Positions 1-10,472 of a stretch of 64,000 nucleotides of DNA are shown here, piece by piece. The notes beneath the pieces were generated by a model. It worked only from the letters and a program-made list of their open reading frames with translations. It was not told where the DNA came from and did not search any database. This stretch comes from Lotus japonicus (Eukaryota > Streptophyta > Magnoliopsida > Fabales > Fabaceae). The stretch is taken from assembly GCF_012489685.1 (NCBI RefSeq), contig NC_080043.1, positions 61,063,920 through 61,127,919 on the forward strand. Direction: 5' to 3'. Both the position numbers and the translations under genes were made by a program. Each line of letters starts with the position of its first letter. Within the stretch, counting starts at the first letter, position 1.

Positions 1-864
1 TAATTATTTGGGATGAGGCACCTATGTTAAACAAACATTGCTTTGAAGCTTTAGACAGATCTCTTAATGACATTATGAAGACTCAGTTTACCCATGGTTA
101 TGACATTCCATTCGGAGGTAAAGTTGTGGTACTAGGAGGCGACTTTAGACAAATACTTCCAGTTATTTCCAAAGGAAGTCGTTCAGAAATTGTCGGTTCA
201 GCTATCAATTCTTCATATTTGTGGAAGCATTGCAAGGTCATGAAGCTGACTATTAATATGAGATTGCAAAATGCTACATCGACTTCTTCAGCAGCAGAAA
301 TAAAAGAGTTTGCTGATTGGTTGCTTCAAGTGGGAGATGGTACAGTTAAAACGATTGATGAGGAAGAAACACTTATTGAGATTCCTCCAGATCTTCTTAT
401 TGAACAGTGTAAGGAACCGTTGCTTGAATTAGTTAATTTTGCATATCCAAAACTTGCACATAATTTGCAAAAAAAATCATTCTTCCAAGAAAGAGCGATC
501 CTTGCACCAACACTTGAATGTGTAGAGGAAATCAACAACTTTATGTTAGGAATGATTCCTGGTGATGAAACAGAATATTTGAGTTGTGATACTCCTTGCA
601 AGTCAGACGAAGATTCGGGTGTCAATGCAGAATGGTTTACATCTGAATTCTTAAATGATTTCAAATGCTCTGGAATTCCAAACCATGCAATTAAACTAAA
701 AGCTGGTGTCCCTATCATGCTCATTCGAAACATAGACCAAGCTGCAGAGTTGTGTAATGGCACTCAAATGATAGTCAATGCTTTGACTAAATATATAATT
801 GTTGCTACCGTTTTAAATGGAAACAATATGGGTGAAACAACATTTATTCCAAGGATGAGTTTAA

Positions 865-1003
865 TGAAGGATCACGCGCTTACCACTACGCCAAAACCAA
901 TTGGTGTTAGTGAGGGCGCAACGTTATTTCTTATAGCGTAGCAGACAGCGCCCCGTTTCGAATGCTACCTGCAGGCAGGATGCTGGCCCACCTGGACCCA
1001 ACA
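865..1003 (-). repeat. TRIM 3' LTR
   Basis: 139-bp direct repeat, the distal copy relative to the minus-strand element. It abuts the G9 polypurine tract at 1006-1014. It contains the same A-box-like match as its partner (882-893) but has no B box next to it. Confidence 0.85.
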
Positions 1004-1057
1004 ATCCCCCCCCCAAGCACCTGCCAGCCAAACTAGCTGCACAGCATGCCTTCCGTG

Positions 1058-1120
1058 GGATTCGAACACGGGACCTGGCTCTGATACCACTTGAAGGATC
1101 ACGCGCTTACCACTACGCCA
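1058..1120 (-). promoter_or_regulatory. Candidate split Pol III internal promoter in the TRIM
   Basis: On the minus strand an A-box match (1120-1109, inside the LTR) is followed 52 bp later by a B-box match TGTTCGAATCC (1068-1058, inside the internal region). That spacing is tRNA-like. The PBS lies between them. The boxes are seen directly; promoter activity is inferred. Confidence 0.45.
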
Positions 1121-1230
1121 AAACCAATTGGTGTTAGTGAGGGCGCAACGTTATTTCTTATAGCGTAGCAGACAGCGCCCCGTTTCGAATGCTACCTGCA
1201 GGCAGGATGCTGGCCCACCTGGACCCAACA
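1092..1230 (-). repeat. TRIM 5' LTR
   Basis: 139-bp direct repeat identical by eye to 865-1003. Its 3' end (minus-strand sense) carries TGGCGTAGTGGT (1109-1120), an 11/12 match to the Pol III A-box consensus, and is separated by two bases from the primer-binding site. Confidence 0.85.
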
Positions 1231-2150
1231 TTTAACTCCATCTAATTCTGACATTCCATTCAAATTCCAGCGTAGACAATTCCCTGTTGCTCTATGTTTT
1301 GCAATGACTATAAATAAAAGTCAGGGGCAATCTTTATCTCATGTTGGACTATATTTGCCAAGGCCTGTCTTTACTCACGGGCAGCTATATGTTGCACTTT
1401 CTAGAGTTAAATCTAGAAAAGGGTTGAAGATGCTTATCATAGATGACGAAGGAGTTGTATCAAACACTACACGCAACGTAGTGTATCAAGAAGTCTTTGA
1501 TAATATTTGACATGTAAGTTTTTATTTATCTTATAAGTAATTTCAATTTAAATGGTAGAAATATAAAAACTGATATGGGTATTATATTTATTGTTATACA
1601 GCAAAAAAGGATATCAAGCAAGTTATTGATCATCTAATTTGAAGGTATAATGACGTTTCTATATGGTTAGTTTACCACTTTCAAATTATACACAGTTTAT
1701 ATTTGTATTAGTTACTGATTATTACACTAATAATTTTTTCTTCCTTTCTAGGTTCTATAGCACAAATTGACAACAAGCTCCGTTATGATGTCTTTAACAT
1801 TAATCATGGACTACAAAGGCTATAGGGTTCATGTTGTTGTCATTGTTATGTTTATCTTATTTCAATTGTCATGTAATGCATTACTTAAAAATGTGTTTTT
1901 TATTACTATTCAAGTAATGACACTTTGAGGTATCTACAAACCTCATCGAATAAATATTTTTACTATGGTCAATTCATCTACATGTTTGTGACATATGTTT
2001 TATCCCATATCTTTGATAATTACTCAAAAGAGACTAAACTAAGCTAAAAACACATTACTACTGATTTATCTTTATAATAAATTTAATCGCCGTGCAACGC
2101 ACGGGTAAAGAACACTAGTATAATATATAACGTAAGGTTTAACACAACAG

Positions 2151-2235
2151 ATGATTTGGCCGAGTGGTGGTGAACTCGCTGCATTACGCTGGTGGCCTGG
2201 GTTCAGCGCCCATTTGGGGCCTTTTTCTGTTATTT
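2151..2235 (+). mobile_element. tRNA-derived SINE head / tRNA-like sequence
   Basis: A box TGGCCGAGTGGT at 2157-2168, typical of tRNA-Leu/Ser type heads, and a B box GGTTCAGCGCC at 2200-2210, one base off consensus. A T-run follows from ~2221. The would-be acceptor ends do not pair, so this is not a functional tRNA. It sits ~30 bp beyond the Helitron 3' end. No clear poly-A tail or target duplication was found, so the 3' limit is uncertain. Confidence 0.45.
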
Positions 2236-2994
2236 TTTTGCAGATTTTGAAATGCAATCTGAATCTGTTTGTATACCTGATGTCATGCTGTTATCACAAA
2301 ATTCTGTTTTATCACACGGATATCTACTTGCTATCTGTTTGTTTCGTAACAGTTTATTAAGATTGAATTTATTAAGCTTGCTATTTGAATATACAACATG
2401 TTTATCGGTTTACTTAGTTTACTTAGTGCATGACTTTGTTGTGAATAATATATACACACATGTATTATTTATTTCTTGAGAATTGCATGCATGTTTTTTA
2501 TGATGATATACATGCAATAGTGATGAATAATACTTGTGCAAAATTACTGTTTTTATTTGCTTTAAGTTATGCAGTTCTAAATGTTAAGTGATTGATATGA
2601 TTTCAAATAATTAGGGAGTGGCCACAACATCTTTAATTAATTAAAATTGTATGTTAAGTTTAAGAATCACATTAAGAACATTACTTGTAGCTAATCATAT
2701 GTAATGTGATGAAATCTGCCCACAGGAATTTTATTATATTTGTATGGTTAACTGGGATAGAATATTAGATTATATTTTTTAATCTGCCCACAGGAATTAA
2801 GGAAAGGAACATAATTTAATAGTTTTATCATGAGGTTAAGTGGTGAGTCCAATTGAGTGAGACTTCGGCCTACAAGCAAGTTTTATGTCACTAGATTCAT
2901 AATTAAGCATGATTTACATTGGTAAAACATGAATTTTTTTCTGTCTCAAATTGTAGATAATGAGTATGTATATTTTGAAATTGCAGTTATTTAA
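2236..2994. other. AT-rich sequence upstream of the copia element
   Basis: No convincing ORF. A short motif (ctgcccacaggaatt) occurs twice, near 2718 and 2783. I looked for a copia 5' LTR or an initiator-Met PBS here and found none, so the copia element appears to have lost its 5' LTR and leader. Confidence 0.4.
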
Positions 2995-3690
2995 CCTGCA
3001 AGTATCTCTGATATTAAGTGTCAAATTCCCGAGCTGAGGGGTGATAATCATAAGGTATGGAAGGAAAGGATTCTCCTTCATTTAGGCTGGATGGACATTG
3101 ACTATGCTATAAGGAAAGCTGAGCCTGCGGCTATTACTGAATCCAGCACTCCAGATGTAGTTGATCTTTATGAAAAGTGGGAGAGATCTAACCGTCTCTC
3201 AGTGTCTTTCATAAAGACTAACATTTCTGCTGGTATCTGTGGTTCAGTTGATCACCTTACCAATGTCAAGGACCTTCTGAAAGCTATTGATGAGCAATTT
3301 GCTACATCAGATAAGGCCCTTGCCAGCACCTTGATTATACAGCTCTCATCCATGAAGCTCACTGGGGTCAGAGGTGTGCGTGATCACATCATGCGCATGA
3401 GGGACATTGCGGCTCAGCTGAAATCTTTGGAGGTAACCATGTCTGACTCTTTCCTGGTTCACTATATTTTGTGCTCACTGCCACATCAATATGCTCCTTT
3501 CAAGATCTCTTACAACACACATAAGGATAAATGGTCAATTAATGAATTATTGACTATGTGTGTTCAAGAGGAGGAGAGATTGATGCTGGAAGAGGGTGAG
3601 AAGGTGAACTTGACTGTTCAGGGAAAGAATAAGAAGGATCATGCCAAGAATAAGGGCATCATTCTCCTCAGGCTGACATTAAAAAGGAGT
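2995..3690 (+). pseudogene. copia gag (UBN2-type capsid region)
   Basis: Structural capsid/nucleocapsid protein of the copia particle. The open frame starts at 2995, just after an in-frame TAA at 2992. Readable N-terminal motifs (IPELRGDN, then WKERILLHLGW) precede the first ATG at 3091, so the true start codon is lost or was upstream. The middle matches the UBN2/gag-polypeptide family of plant copia elements. A frameshift near 3650-3690 separates this frame from the zinc knuckle, which is read in the pol frame at 3696-3737 as CX2CX4HX4C. In an intact element gag and pol would be one frame. Confidence 0.75.
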
Positions 3691-3695
3691 CAAAG

Positions 3696-5744
3696 TGCTT
3701 TTTCTGTAAGAAGAAAGAGCACATGAAGAAAGACTGCTTGAAGTTTAAGAGTTGGCTTGACAAGAAAGGTACCCCATTTACTTTTGTCTGTTATGAATCT
3801 AATATGGTTAGTGTTAATCACAACACATGGTGGATTGATTCTGGTTCTACAATCCATGTTTCCAATACCTTGCAGGGTATGGAAAATCTAAGGAAGCCAG
3901 TGGGAAGTGAACAATACATCTATTCAGGAGGGAAGATAAGTTCACACGTGGAAGCCATTGGGACCTGCAGTTTAGTCTTAAGTAGCAGTTTTATTTTACG
4001 TTTGGAAAAGGCCTTTTATGTTCCTAGTTTTTCTAAAAATTTGATTTCAGTTTCGAAACTTGCCCCTTTGGGTTTTAATTTCAATTTCTCAGATTCTGGT
4101 TTAACTTTGCTATATAATTCAGAAACTATTGGTTTTGCTTCATTAGTTGATGGTCTTTACCCGCTTAATTTGCAAAATGATGATGCTTATAATTCTATGC
4201 ATGTAACTACTGGTTTAAAACGATGTGTTGTGAATGAGGAATCCTCTATTTTGTGGCATCGGAGATTGGGACACGTCTCCATTGAGAGAATTAAGCGATT
4301 AGTGAATGAAGGAGTACTTAGTACTTTGGATTTTACTGATTTTGAGACTTGTGTGAATTGTATTAAGGGTAAACAAACTAACAAGTCTAAAAAGGATGCC
4401 AAGAGGAGCTCAAACCTATTGGAAATCATACATACAGATATTTGTTGTCCAGACATGGACGCAAGTAGTCCGAAATACTTTATCACCTTCATAGACTATT
4501 ATTCACGATATATGCATCTCTACTTACTTCGTTCTACGGATGAAGCTTTGGATGCCTTTAAAATTTTTAAGGCTGAAGTAGAGAAACAATGTGGAAAACA
4601 AATTAAGATCGTGAGATCAGATCGGGGTGGAGAGTACTATGGTAGATACACAGAGAATGGACAAGCACCTGGTCCATTTGCGAAGTTCCTTCAAGAACAT
4701 GGGATTGTTGCCCAATACACTATGCCTGGTACTCCAGAGCAGAATGGTGTAGCAGAAAGAAGAAACCGAACTTTAATGGATATGGTGAGAAGTATGAGGA
4801 GTAGGTCAAAACTTCCTCAATTCTTGTGGATTGAAGCACTAAAGACAACAGCATATATATTGAACCGAGTTCCAACCAAGGCTGTCCCAAAGACACCTTT
4901 TGAGTTATTCAAAGGTTGGAAACCGAGTTTGCGACATATACGCATTTGGGGATGCCCGTCTGAAGTGAGAGTTTATAACCCTCAAGAAAAGAAGCTAGAT
5001 CCAAGGACTATTTGTGGTTATTTCATTGGATATGCTGAAAAGTCCAAAGGGTATAGATTCTATTGTCCATCACATAGCACTAGAATTGTGGAATTAAGAA
5101 ATGCAAAATTTCTTGAGAATGACTTGATTAGTGGGAGTGATCAATTTCAGGACATTGCTTCTGAAAAGGATCACATTGAGCATCAACCTTCTGGATCAAG
5201 TGACAGATTGATTGTCATACACGCCCCTCAAGCACAAATGGGTGTTAGACAACCAGCCATCGAAATTCCACAAACACCTGCAAATGACCTTGTAGATCAA
5301 ATTGTTGATGAAGGGCAACCAGATGGTGTTGGACAACATGTTGAAGAAGTTGGACAGCCGGTTGAACAACAGGTTGCTCAAGAACATAATGAAGCAATAT
5401 TAAGAAGATCTACTAGAGTCAAAAAGCCTGCAGTTCCTAGTGATTATGTAGTGTATTCACAAGAATCAGACTATAACATAGGAGCCGAAAATGACCCTGA
5501 GACGTTTTCACAAGCCATGAGTTGTAAGGAATCAAACTTATGGATTAATGCCATGAAAGATGAGATGTATTCTATTGCATCTAACAAAGTCTGGAATCTC
5601 GTTGAGTTGCCTAATGGTGTAAAAGCCATTGGATGTAAATGGGTCTTCAAAACTAAGAAAGACTCTCAAGGCAACATTGAGACACATAAAGCAAGACTTG
5701 TGGCTAAAGGATTCACTCAAAAGGAAGGAATTGATTACACATAG
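3696..5744 (+). pseudogene. copia pol: zinc knuckle, protease, integrase, start of RT
   Basis: Continuous frame to an in-frame TAG at 5742-5744. Zinc knuckle at 3696-3737, aspartic protease motif WWIDSGST near 3828-3850 (catalytic D at 3837), GAG-pre-integrase and HHCC region near 4250-4380 (LWHRRLGH), integrase core with HTDI, SDRGGEYYG and EQNGVAERRNRT (the D, D and E regions), then a linker rich in Q/V/E, and the first RT block (CKWVFKTKKD, ARLVAKGFTQ). The stop falls where the family has Y-T-x-T-F-S, so one base change probably created it. The reading frame before the stop is otherwise clean over 670 codons. Confidence 0.85.
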
Positions 5745-7204
5745 ACCTTTTCTCTCGTATCTAAAAAGGATTCTCTTCGAATAGTTATGGCATTGGTAGC
5801 TCACTTTGACTTTGAGTTACATCAAATGGATGTGAAAACGGCTTTCCTCAATGGTGATCTAGAGGAAGAGGTTTATATGAAGCAACCTGAAGGATTCTCC
5901 TCTAGTGAAGGTGAACACTTAGTTTGCAAGCTTAATAAATCCATCTATGGATTGAAACAAGCATCCCACCAATGGTATTTTAAATTTCATGAGGTCATCA
6001 CTTCATTTGGTTTTGAAGAGAACATCATGGATTAATGTGTATACCAGAAGGTTAGTGGGAGTAAGATTTGTTTTCTTGTTTTATATATGTCCCCGAGGGT
6101 TAGCTCAAGTGGTAAGAGCTAGGGGACATGAGGGTTGGGGAGGGGAAGGTCCAGGGTTCGAATCTTGGAAGGGATATTTGAAGGGATTTTCTAACTTACT
6201 AACAACTAACCACTAACATTTGCCTATCAAAAAAAAAAAAAAAAATGTGGACGATATCTTGCTTGCAGCTAATGATAAGGGTATGCTATATGAGGTGAAA
6301 CAGTTCCTCTCGAAAAACTTTGATATGAAGGATATGAGAGATGCATCTTATGTCATTGGCATTAAGATCCATAGAGATAGATCTAGAGGTATTTTGGGTT
6401 TATCTCAAGAGACCTATATCAACAAAGTTTTAGAGAGATTTAAAATGAAAGTATGTTCACCAAGTGTAGCTCCCATTGTGAAGGGTGACAAATTTACCCT
6501 GAGTCAGTGCCCCAAAAATGATTTTGAGAGGGAACACATGGAGAATGCCCCATATGCTTCAGCTGTTGGAAGTCTTATGTATGCTCAGGTTTGTACCAGA
6601 CCTGACATTGCATATGCTGTTGGAGTAATCCAGGTATTGACCACTAGAGAGTTGCAAAGAAGGTTATGAGATACCTTCAAGGAACAAAGAACTTCATGCT
6701 CATGTATAAACGAACTGATGATCTGGAAGTAATTGGCTACTCCGACTCAGACTTTGTTGGTTGCATTGATACCAGAAATCTACATCTGGTTATGTTTTTA
6801 TGCTAGCTGGTGGAGCTGTATCTTGGAGAAGTGCAAAGCAAACATTGGTTGCTACTTCTACTATGGAAGCCGAGTTCGTTTCTTGTTTTGAGGCTACCTC
6901 ACATGGTGTATGGTTGAAGAGTTTCATATCTGGGCTTAGATTTGTGGACTCTATTTCTAGGCCATTGAAGATGTACTATGATAACTCAGCTGCAGTATTT
7001 ATGGCTAAGAACAACAAGAGTGGAAGTCGAAGTAAGCACATCGACATTAAGTACTTAGCCATAAGAGAACGTGTTAAGGAAAAGAAAGTGGTCATTGAAC
7101 ATGCTAGCACTGAGTTGATCATTGCTGATCCTTTGACTAAAGGCATGCCACCAAAGAATTTTAAGGATCATGTAGTACGAATGGGACTTGGTTCCATGAT
7201 GTGA
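5745..7204 (+). pseudogene. copia pol: RT and RNase H, broken
   Basis: Continues the RT after the TAG: QMDVKTAFLNGDLEEEVYM and KSIYGLKQ (5787-6035). A second stop occurs at 6033-6035 (TAA). RT is then interrupted by a SINE (~6090-6245). It resumes with VDDILLAANDKG from 6247, the catalytic aspartates of the Y-V-D-D box. A frameshift near 6640 and another near 6775 follow. The RNase H is readable from 6800: [19 protein letters not shown], a YDNSAAV motif and ADPLTKG, ending at a TGA at 7202-7204. The order and ends are normal for copia, but no full RT can be made. Confidence 0.82.
6090..6245 (+). mobile_element. tRNA-derived SINE inserted in copia RT
   Basis: A box TAGCTCAAGTGG (6101-6112) fits the Pol III consensus and a B box GGTTCGAATCT (6155-6165) differs by one base. 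The element ends in a 17-A tail (6229-6245). Head, body and poly-A tail in ~155 bp fit a plant SINE on the plus strand. The short sequence ATGT occurs on both sides (6087-6090 and 6245-6248) and may be all that remains of the target duplication. Confidence 0.75.
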
Positions 7205-7486
7205 TTTTCATTGTAAGTACAATTTATTATTCACAATGAAGCTCTTATTCAGTTTGATGTTTTCTCATATATTTGTGCACATAATTGTTTAATTTGAGAA
7301 ATACTATCTGTTTGGACCTAGAATAGACATATGGTTTATTCATTAAGTTAAGAGCATAAATTGAGAGACTTTATATATTGTGATACATGGAAGATAATAC
7401 TTGAAGATAGAGGATCTATCGCCAAGATCCATATATTTTATTTCTTATTTAGATTGATGATGGGTTAAATGGACCAAGTGGGAGAA
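7205..7486 (+). other. copia 3' untranslated region with polypurine tract
   Basis: Untranslated interval between the pol stop and the 3' LTR. It ends in aagtgggaga at ~7476-7485, directly before TGTTAG. This layout is typical of plant copia elements. Confidence 0.6.
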
Positions 7487-7880
7487 TGTTAGTTTTTTAT
7501 CTATTAAGTTTAAATTAAAGATTAAATAATGGATTTTCTATTTATTTAATTAAGATAAAACTAATCAGGTTATGGTCCATTTAATTGTTAATTTCAGCCC
7601 ACTGACTTAGTAAAAGGGAATCTTGATACCCACTAAGTCAGTTGAGGGTATTCAGGAAACTACCTTTATTCAATGACGTGTGAGTTTGTGATGGTTTTGA
7701 AACTCTATAAAGAAGACTTCTGCTTCTCTCTGAAAATTAACGGTTCACTAAACCCACCCCTTTATTCAGAAAAAACAACACCATCTAGTTTGAGTAAGTG
7801 AGGGTTTGGAAATAAAAGTAGAGAGAAGTTCCTCCATTTCAATTTCTCGCAATGGCTGGAGGTATGTAACATGATCTTCA
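7487..7880 (+). repeat. copia 3' LTR (end uncertain)
   Basis: Starts TGTTAG immediately after the polypurine tract. Contains a CTATAAAG TATA-like box near 7706. The 3' end cannot be fixed without the 5' LTR, which is absent; the end given is a guess. Confidence 0.45.
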
Positions 7881-8040
7881 TTTTGCTTCCGCTGTTAACT
7901 GATCTGAATATGTTGTTTAGTGAATTGACATGTTTAGATCAAAATTAGTCTTACAACAAGGACTAGGAGAGATTTTGGGGTTTTTAGTTTATCCCTTGAG
8001 GAATTAGGTTTAGAATGTTAATGAAAGATGGGGGCAACAG

Positions 8041-8160
8041 CTAAAGAAAAAAAAGAAAAGAAAAGAAAGAACAGATGAAGCTGCTCGTGTGAAAGAAGAA
8101 GAAGAAGGGAAGAGGAAGTTGTGGTTCGCGTGAAAGAAGAAGAAGAAGAAGGGAGGAGAG
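8041..8160. repeat. GAA/AAG-rich simple repeat
   Basis: Purine-rich run with two copies of a cgtgaaagaagaagaa unit (from ~8086 and ~8128). The long minus-strand ORFs across it (poly-S/F/L) are low-complexity artefacts. Confidence 0.6.
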
Positions 8161-8460
8161 CCGCTGTCGCGTGGAGGAAACAAGGATAAGAAGGGGAGAG
8201 TCGCGGCGGTGATTGTGGAGAGGGAGATGAGAGGCCGAGAATCAAGAAGAAAAGGGTCTAGGAGGCTTTGTACCGGTGTCATAGAAGGTAATGGTCTGAA
8301 TTTACCTTGTATAATTGTTGTATAACAAAGGTTGAGTTTAGCATGAAGGAAACCCCAACTTCTTTGAAAATTCAGAATTGAGATACTGTGTTGAGTGTTC
8401 ATGTGGTGAGCAAAATTGATTTTGATCGAAATTGTGGTTCTGCGGGGAAATTGGGTTTTG

Positions 8461-8819
8461 TTTCTGCCCGTAGATGCCCTAACATCTTGTGCTGTAGAGA
8501 GCATAACCCTCTCTAAAGAATTCCAAATTGAGTGAAACCAATGTTTTATGAAAGCTAACTCAAAGGGTTATGTTGGGTAATATTTTCATAATTTTTGGAT
8601 TGCTGGTTCAGTACCAGAATTATCTGCAAGTTCACTCTATTTCTGCCCGCAGACACCCTAACAGCCTGTGCTGTAGAGAGCATATCTCTCTCTACAGAAT
8701 TCCTAATTGAGTGAAACCAATTTTGTATGAAAGCTAACTCATAGGGTTATGTTGGGTAATATGTTCATAATTTTTGGACTGCTCGTTTAGTACCAGAACT
8801 ATCTGCAAGTTTGCTATGT
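8461..8819. repeat. Two-copy tandem duplication, period ~179 bp
   Basis: tttctgcccg begins copies at 8461 and 8640. The copies share gagtgaaaccaat, gggttatgttgggtaat and atctgcaagtt blocks with scattered substitutions. No ORF. It could be part of a degraded LTR or UTR. Confidence 0.7.
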
Positions 8820-9358
8820 TTCTGTTTATTTCTTGAATTGATTCTGGAACAGGTTCTAGTAATTAATGTGAGACATTTAGTGATTTGGTGTTGCTATTTT
8901 GTCGGTGAAATAGTGAATGATTTGATAATTATATTGAAGTGTTATTTTGTGCAATTTTGGTGTGATTTCCATTATGGAATTTGGTGAGAAAATATGTTAT
9001 ATATTTGGGGCTGGAGTGGTCTCAAATTTGCATGTTTTAATTTATGAGTTTTTGCACGAAATACACTTCATATATTTAAGAAGCAATGTGTCGGTTTTCC
9101 TCGGAAAACTGGGGCTTGTCCCAGAACTGGAGTGGTTCTTGAAGTCTGGAGTGGACTTCATTGGTGGTTAACTATCTGGAGTGGACGTGGTGATACCGCT
9201 AAGGTTAACAATTGGTACCACATGCATGCATTGGAGTCTCACACACTAAGTTTCACGTTTTTCAGTGGCTTTATGTGTTTGGTAAATTGTTGGTGAATTG
9301 TTTTGCTGTTGTGGTGAAGTCGTGAAGTTGATTTATAAAGCAGAATCTAAATTGTTTA
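8820..9358. other. Unassigned sequence left of the LINE
   Basis: A 74-codon ORF (8947-9171) shows no recognisable domain. The motif ctggagtgga recurs several times between 9131 and 9190. The tract resembles the interior of a plant LTR but has no termini that I can place. Confidence 0.3.
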
Positions 9359-9938
9359 CTTGCTCTTTTTTTTTCGAAAGAAGAGAAAAATATATAAATA
9401 ACAATAGAGTCATTACATCACGGCATCCAAAGCTAAACTAGAGAACAAACGGCACAAAACTGCCAGCAAAAGAAAGGAAAGACTCCTAGCTACTAGGAGC
9501 TGAAATGAATTCAGCATGTAGTAGATCCCCAACAGCATAGCAGCAGTGATTTTCATAAACAAAACTGCACCAAAACCTTGGACAAAATGCCCTATATTCC
9601 ACTTCAGATCACCTCACACGTGCAGCCAGAAAAACCATAAGTAAAACAGATAAAAACTGCACCAAACCAAAGCCATATTGCCACATCAGATATAAACCTG
9701 ATTGCTTATAATAATGCCTCAATGTAGCAGCTCCCCAGCTAAATAGTAGCAAAGAAATACATGAAATATGCACCAAGAAAACTTGAACCAAATGCCATAT
9801 ATTTCACTTCAGATCACCAACTCAGTACAGCCAAATAACCGAAAAGAAAACCGGTAAAAAATGCCTCAGACAGAAATCTGATTCCAGATAATTATGCCTC
9901 AACATATCAGTGAGAAATCAGCTACTCAATGATTGTAT

Positions 9939-10472
9939 TCAGTTCCTCAACATAGCCCAAATTTCAGTTTGTCTAGAGCATCCTGTCTTAGCAAGATAAT
10001 CAGCCAAATGATTTGATTCTCTGAAAATATGAGATATCCCTAAGCAATCAACTTCAACACATAATGAGTCAATCAAGTTGAGGTCTTGAATTACCTTCCA
10101 AGGCCTATTAACCTTGTTATTGACCCATCCTACAGCTAATGCAGAATCACTCTCTATTAAGATGTGCCTCAACTGAAATTGGTGACAAAACATGAGAGCA
10201 TGAAGGATTGCTTTCACTTCAGCCTCATAAGCCCAAAGGTCCCCAGTAGCTTTAGAAAAAATACCTCTGGTTTGGCGTTCTGAATCCTTAAGAATGCCTC
10301 CAATGCCACTCCTTCCCGGCATACCATGTGAGGAGCCATCGACATTGAATTTAAGAGTCCCCGCGGGTGGTGGTGTCCAATGATTGCTGCGACTTCTAAT
10401 CTTTGGAGGTTTCAATCTAATCTCCTCAAAATTCAATAGGAAATCGCTGCTACTGTACGGGCACTCCCGCCA
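9939..10472 (-). pseudogene. LINE RNase H domain
   Basis: C-terminal plant-LINE RNase H that would degrade the RNA strand after reverse transcription. Visible in order are FNVDGSSHG, AYEAEVKAI, IESDSALAV and NHLADYLAK, which supply the Asp, Glu, Asp and final Asp of the fold. It is in the same frame as the upstream zf-RVT segment, from which it is separated only by an in-frame TAG (10473-10475). It ends at 9939. Confidence 0.8.

Larger units (their letters stand above)
865..1230 (-). mobile_element. TRIM-type miniature LTR retrotransposon
   Basis: Two direct repeats of 139 bp (865-1003, 1092-1230), identical by eye, flank an 88-bp interior. Read on the minus strand, each LTR starts TGTTGGG and ends CTTCA (TG...CA). 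Two bases after the 5' LTR lies TGGTATCAGAGC (1078-1089), complementary to the 3' end of initiator tRNA-Met, i.e. a PBS. A G9 polypurine tract (1006-1014) abuts the 3' LTR. A 5-bp TTTAA target duplication flanks it. There is no coding capacity, so it must be moved in trans. Identical LTRs imply a recent insertion. Confidence 0.88.
3..1510 (+). pseudogene. Helitron Pif1-like helicase, C-terminal part, split by a TRIM
   Basis: DNA helicase half of a Helitron transposase (rolling-circle transposition, nucleus). The frame is open from base 3; the ATG at 24 is internal, because the Walker B motif WDEAP is read at 9-23. Then come GGDFRQILPV, the NMRL motif, and after the interruption AMTINKSQGQSL and GQLYVALSRV, all standard Pif1/Helitron motifs. 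The protein ends at a stop at 1508-1510, as expected for the family. The frame runs to about 864, is broken by the 366-bp insertion 865-1230, and resumes from 1231 with a TTTAA duplication (860-864 and 1231-1235). Away from the insertion I see no other break in this part, so inactivation by the TRIM looks late. Confidence 0.85.
1..2118 (+). mobile_element. Helitron, 3' portion (truncated by window edge)
   Basis: Contains the C-terminal Pif1-like helicase region of a Helitron RepHel protein and a typical Helitron 3' end. The end is a 6-bp-stem hairpin (CCGTGC, loop AAC, GCACGG) at 2090-2104, followed 11 bp later by CTAG at 2115-2118 with T as the next host base. 1511-2089 is AT-rich 3' sequence with no ORF. 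The 5' end, Rep domain and helicase N-terminus lie left of the window. Helitrons make no target duplication, so the boundary rests on hairpin plus CTAG only. Confidence 0.8.
2995..7880 (+). mobile_element. Ty1/copia retrotransposon, 5'-truncated and degenerate
   Basis: Domain order gag - zinc knuckle - protease - integrase - RT - RNase H is Ty1/copia. A polypurine tract (aagtgggaga, ~7476) and an LTR start TGTTAG at 7487 define the 3' side. No 5' LTR is visible. The 3' LTR end is not determined; ~7880 is a placeholder. At least one in-frame stop in RT, two frameshifts in the RNase H region, one in gag and a SINE insertion make it inactive. Confidence 0.85.

Noticed and set aside
2151..2235. 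Functional tRNA gene
   Set aside because: Pol III boxes are present but acceptor pairing and a proper anticodon arm are not; SINE head is a better fit.
8010..8504. Minus-strand 164-codon ORF
   Set aside because: Poly-Ser/Phe sequence produced by a GAA-rich simple repeat.
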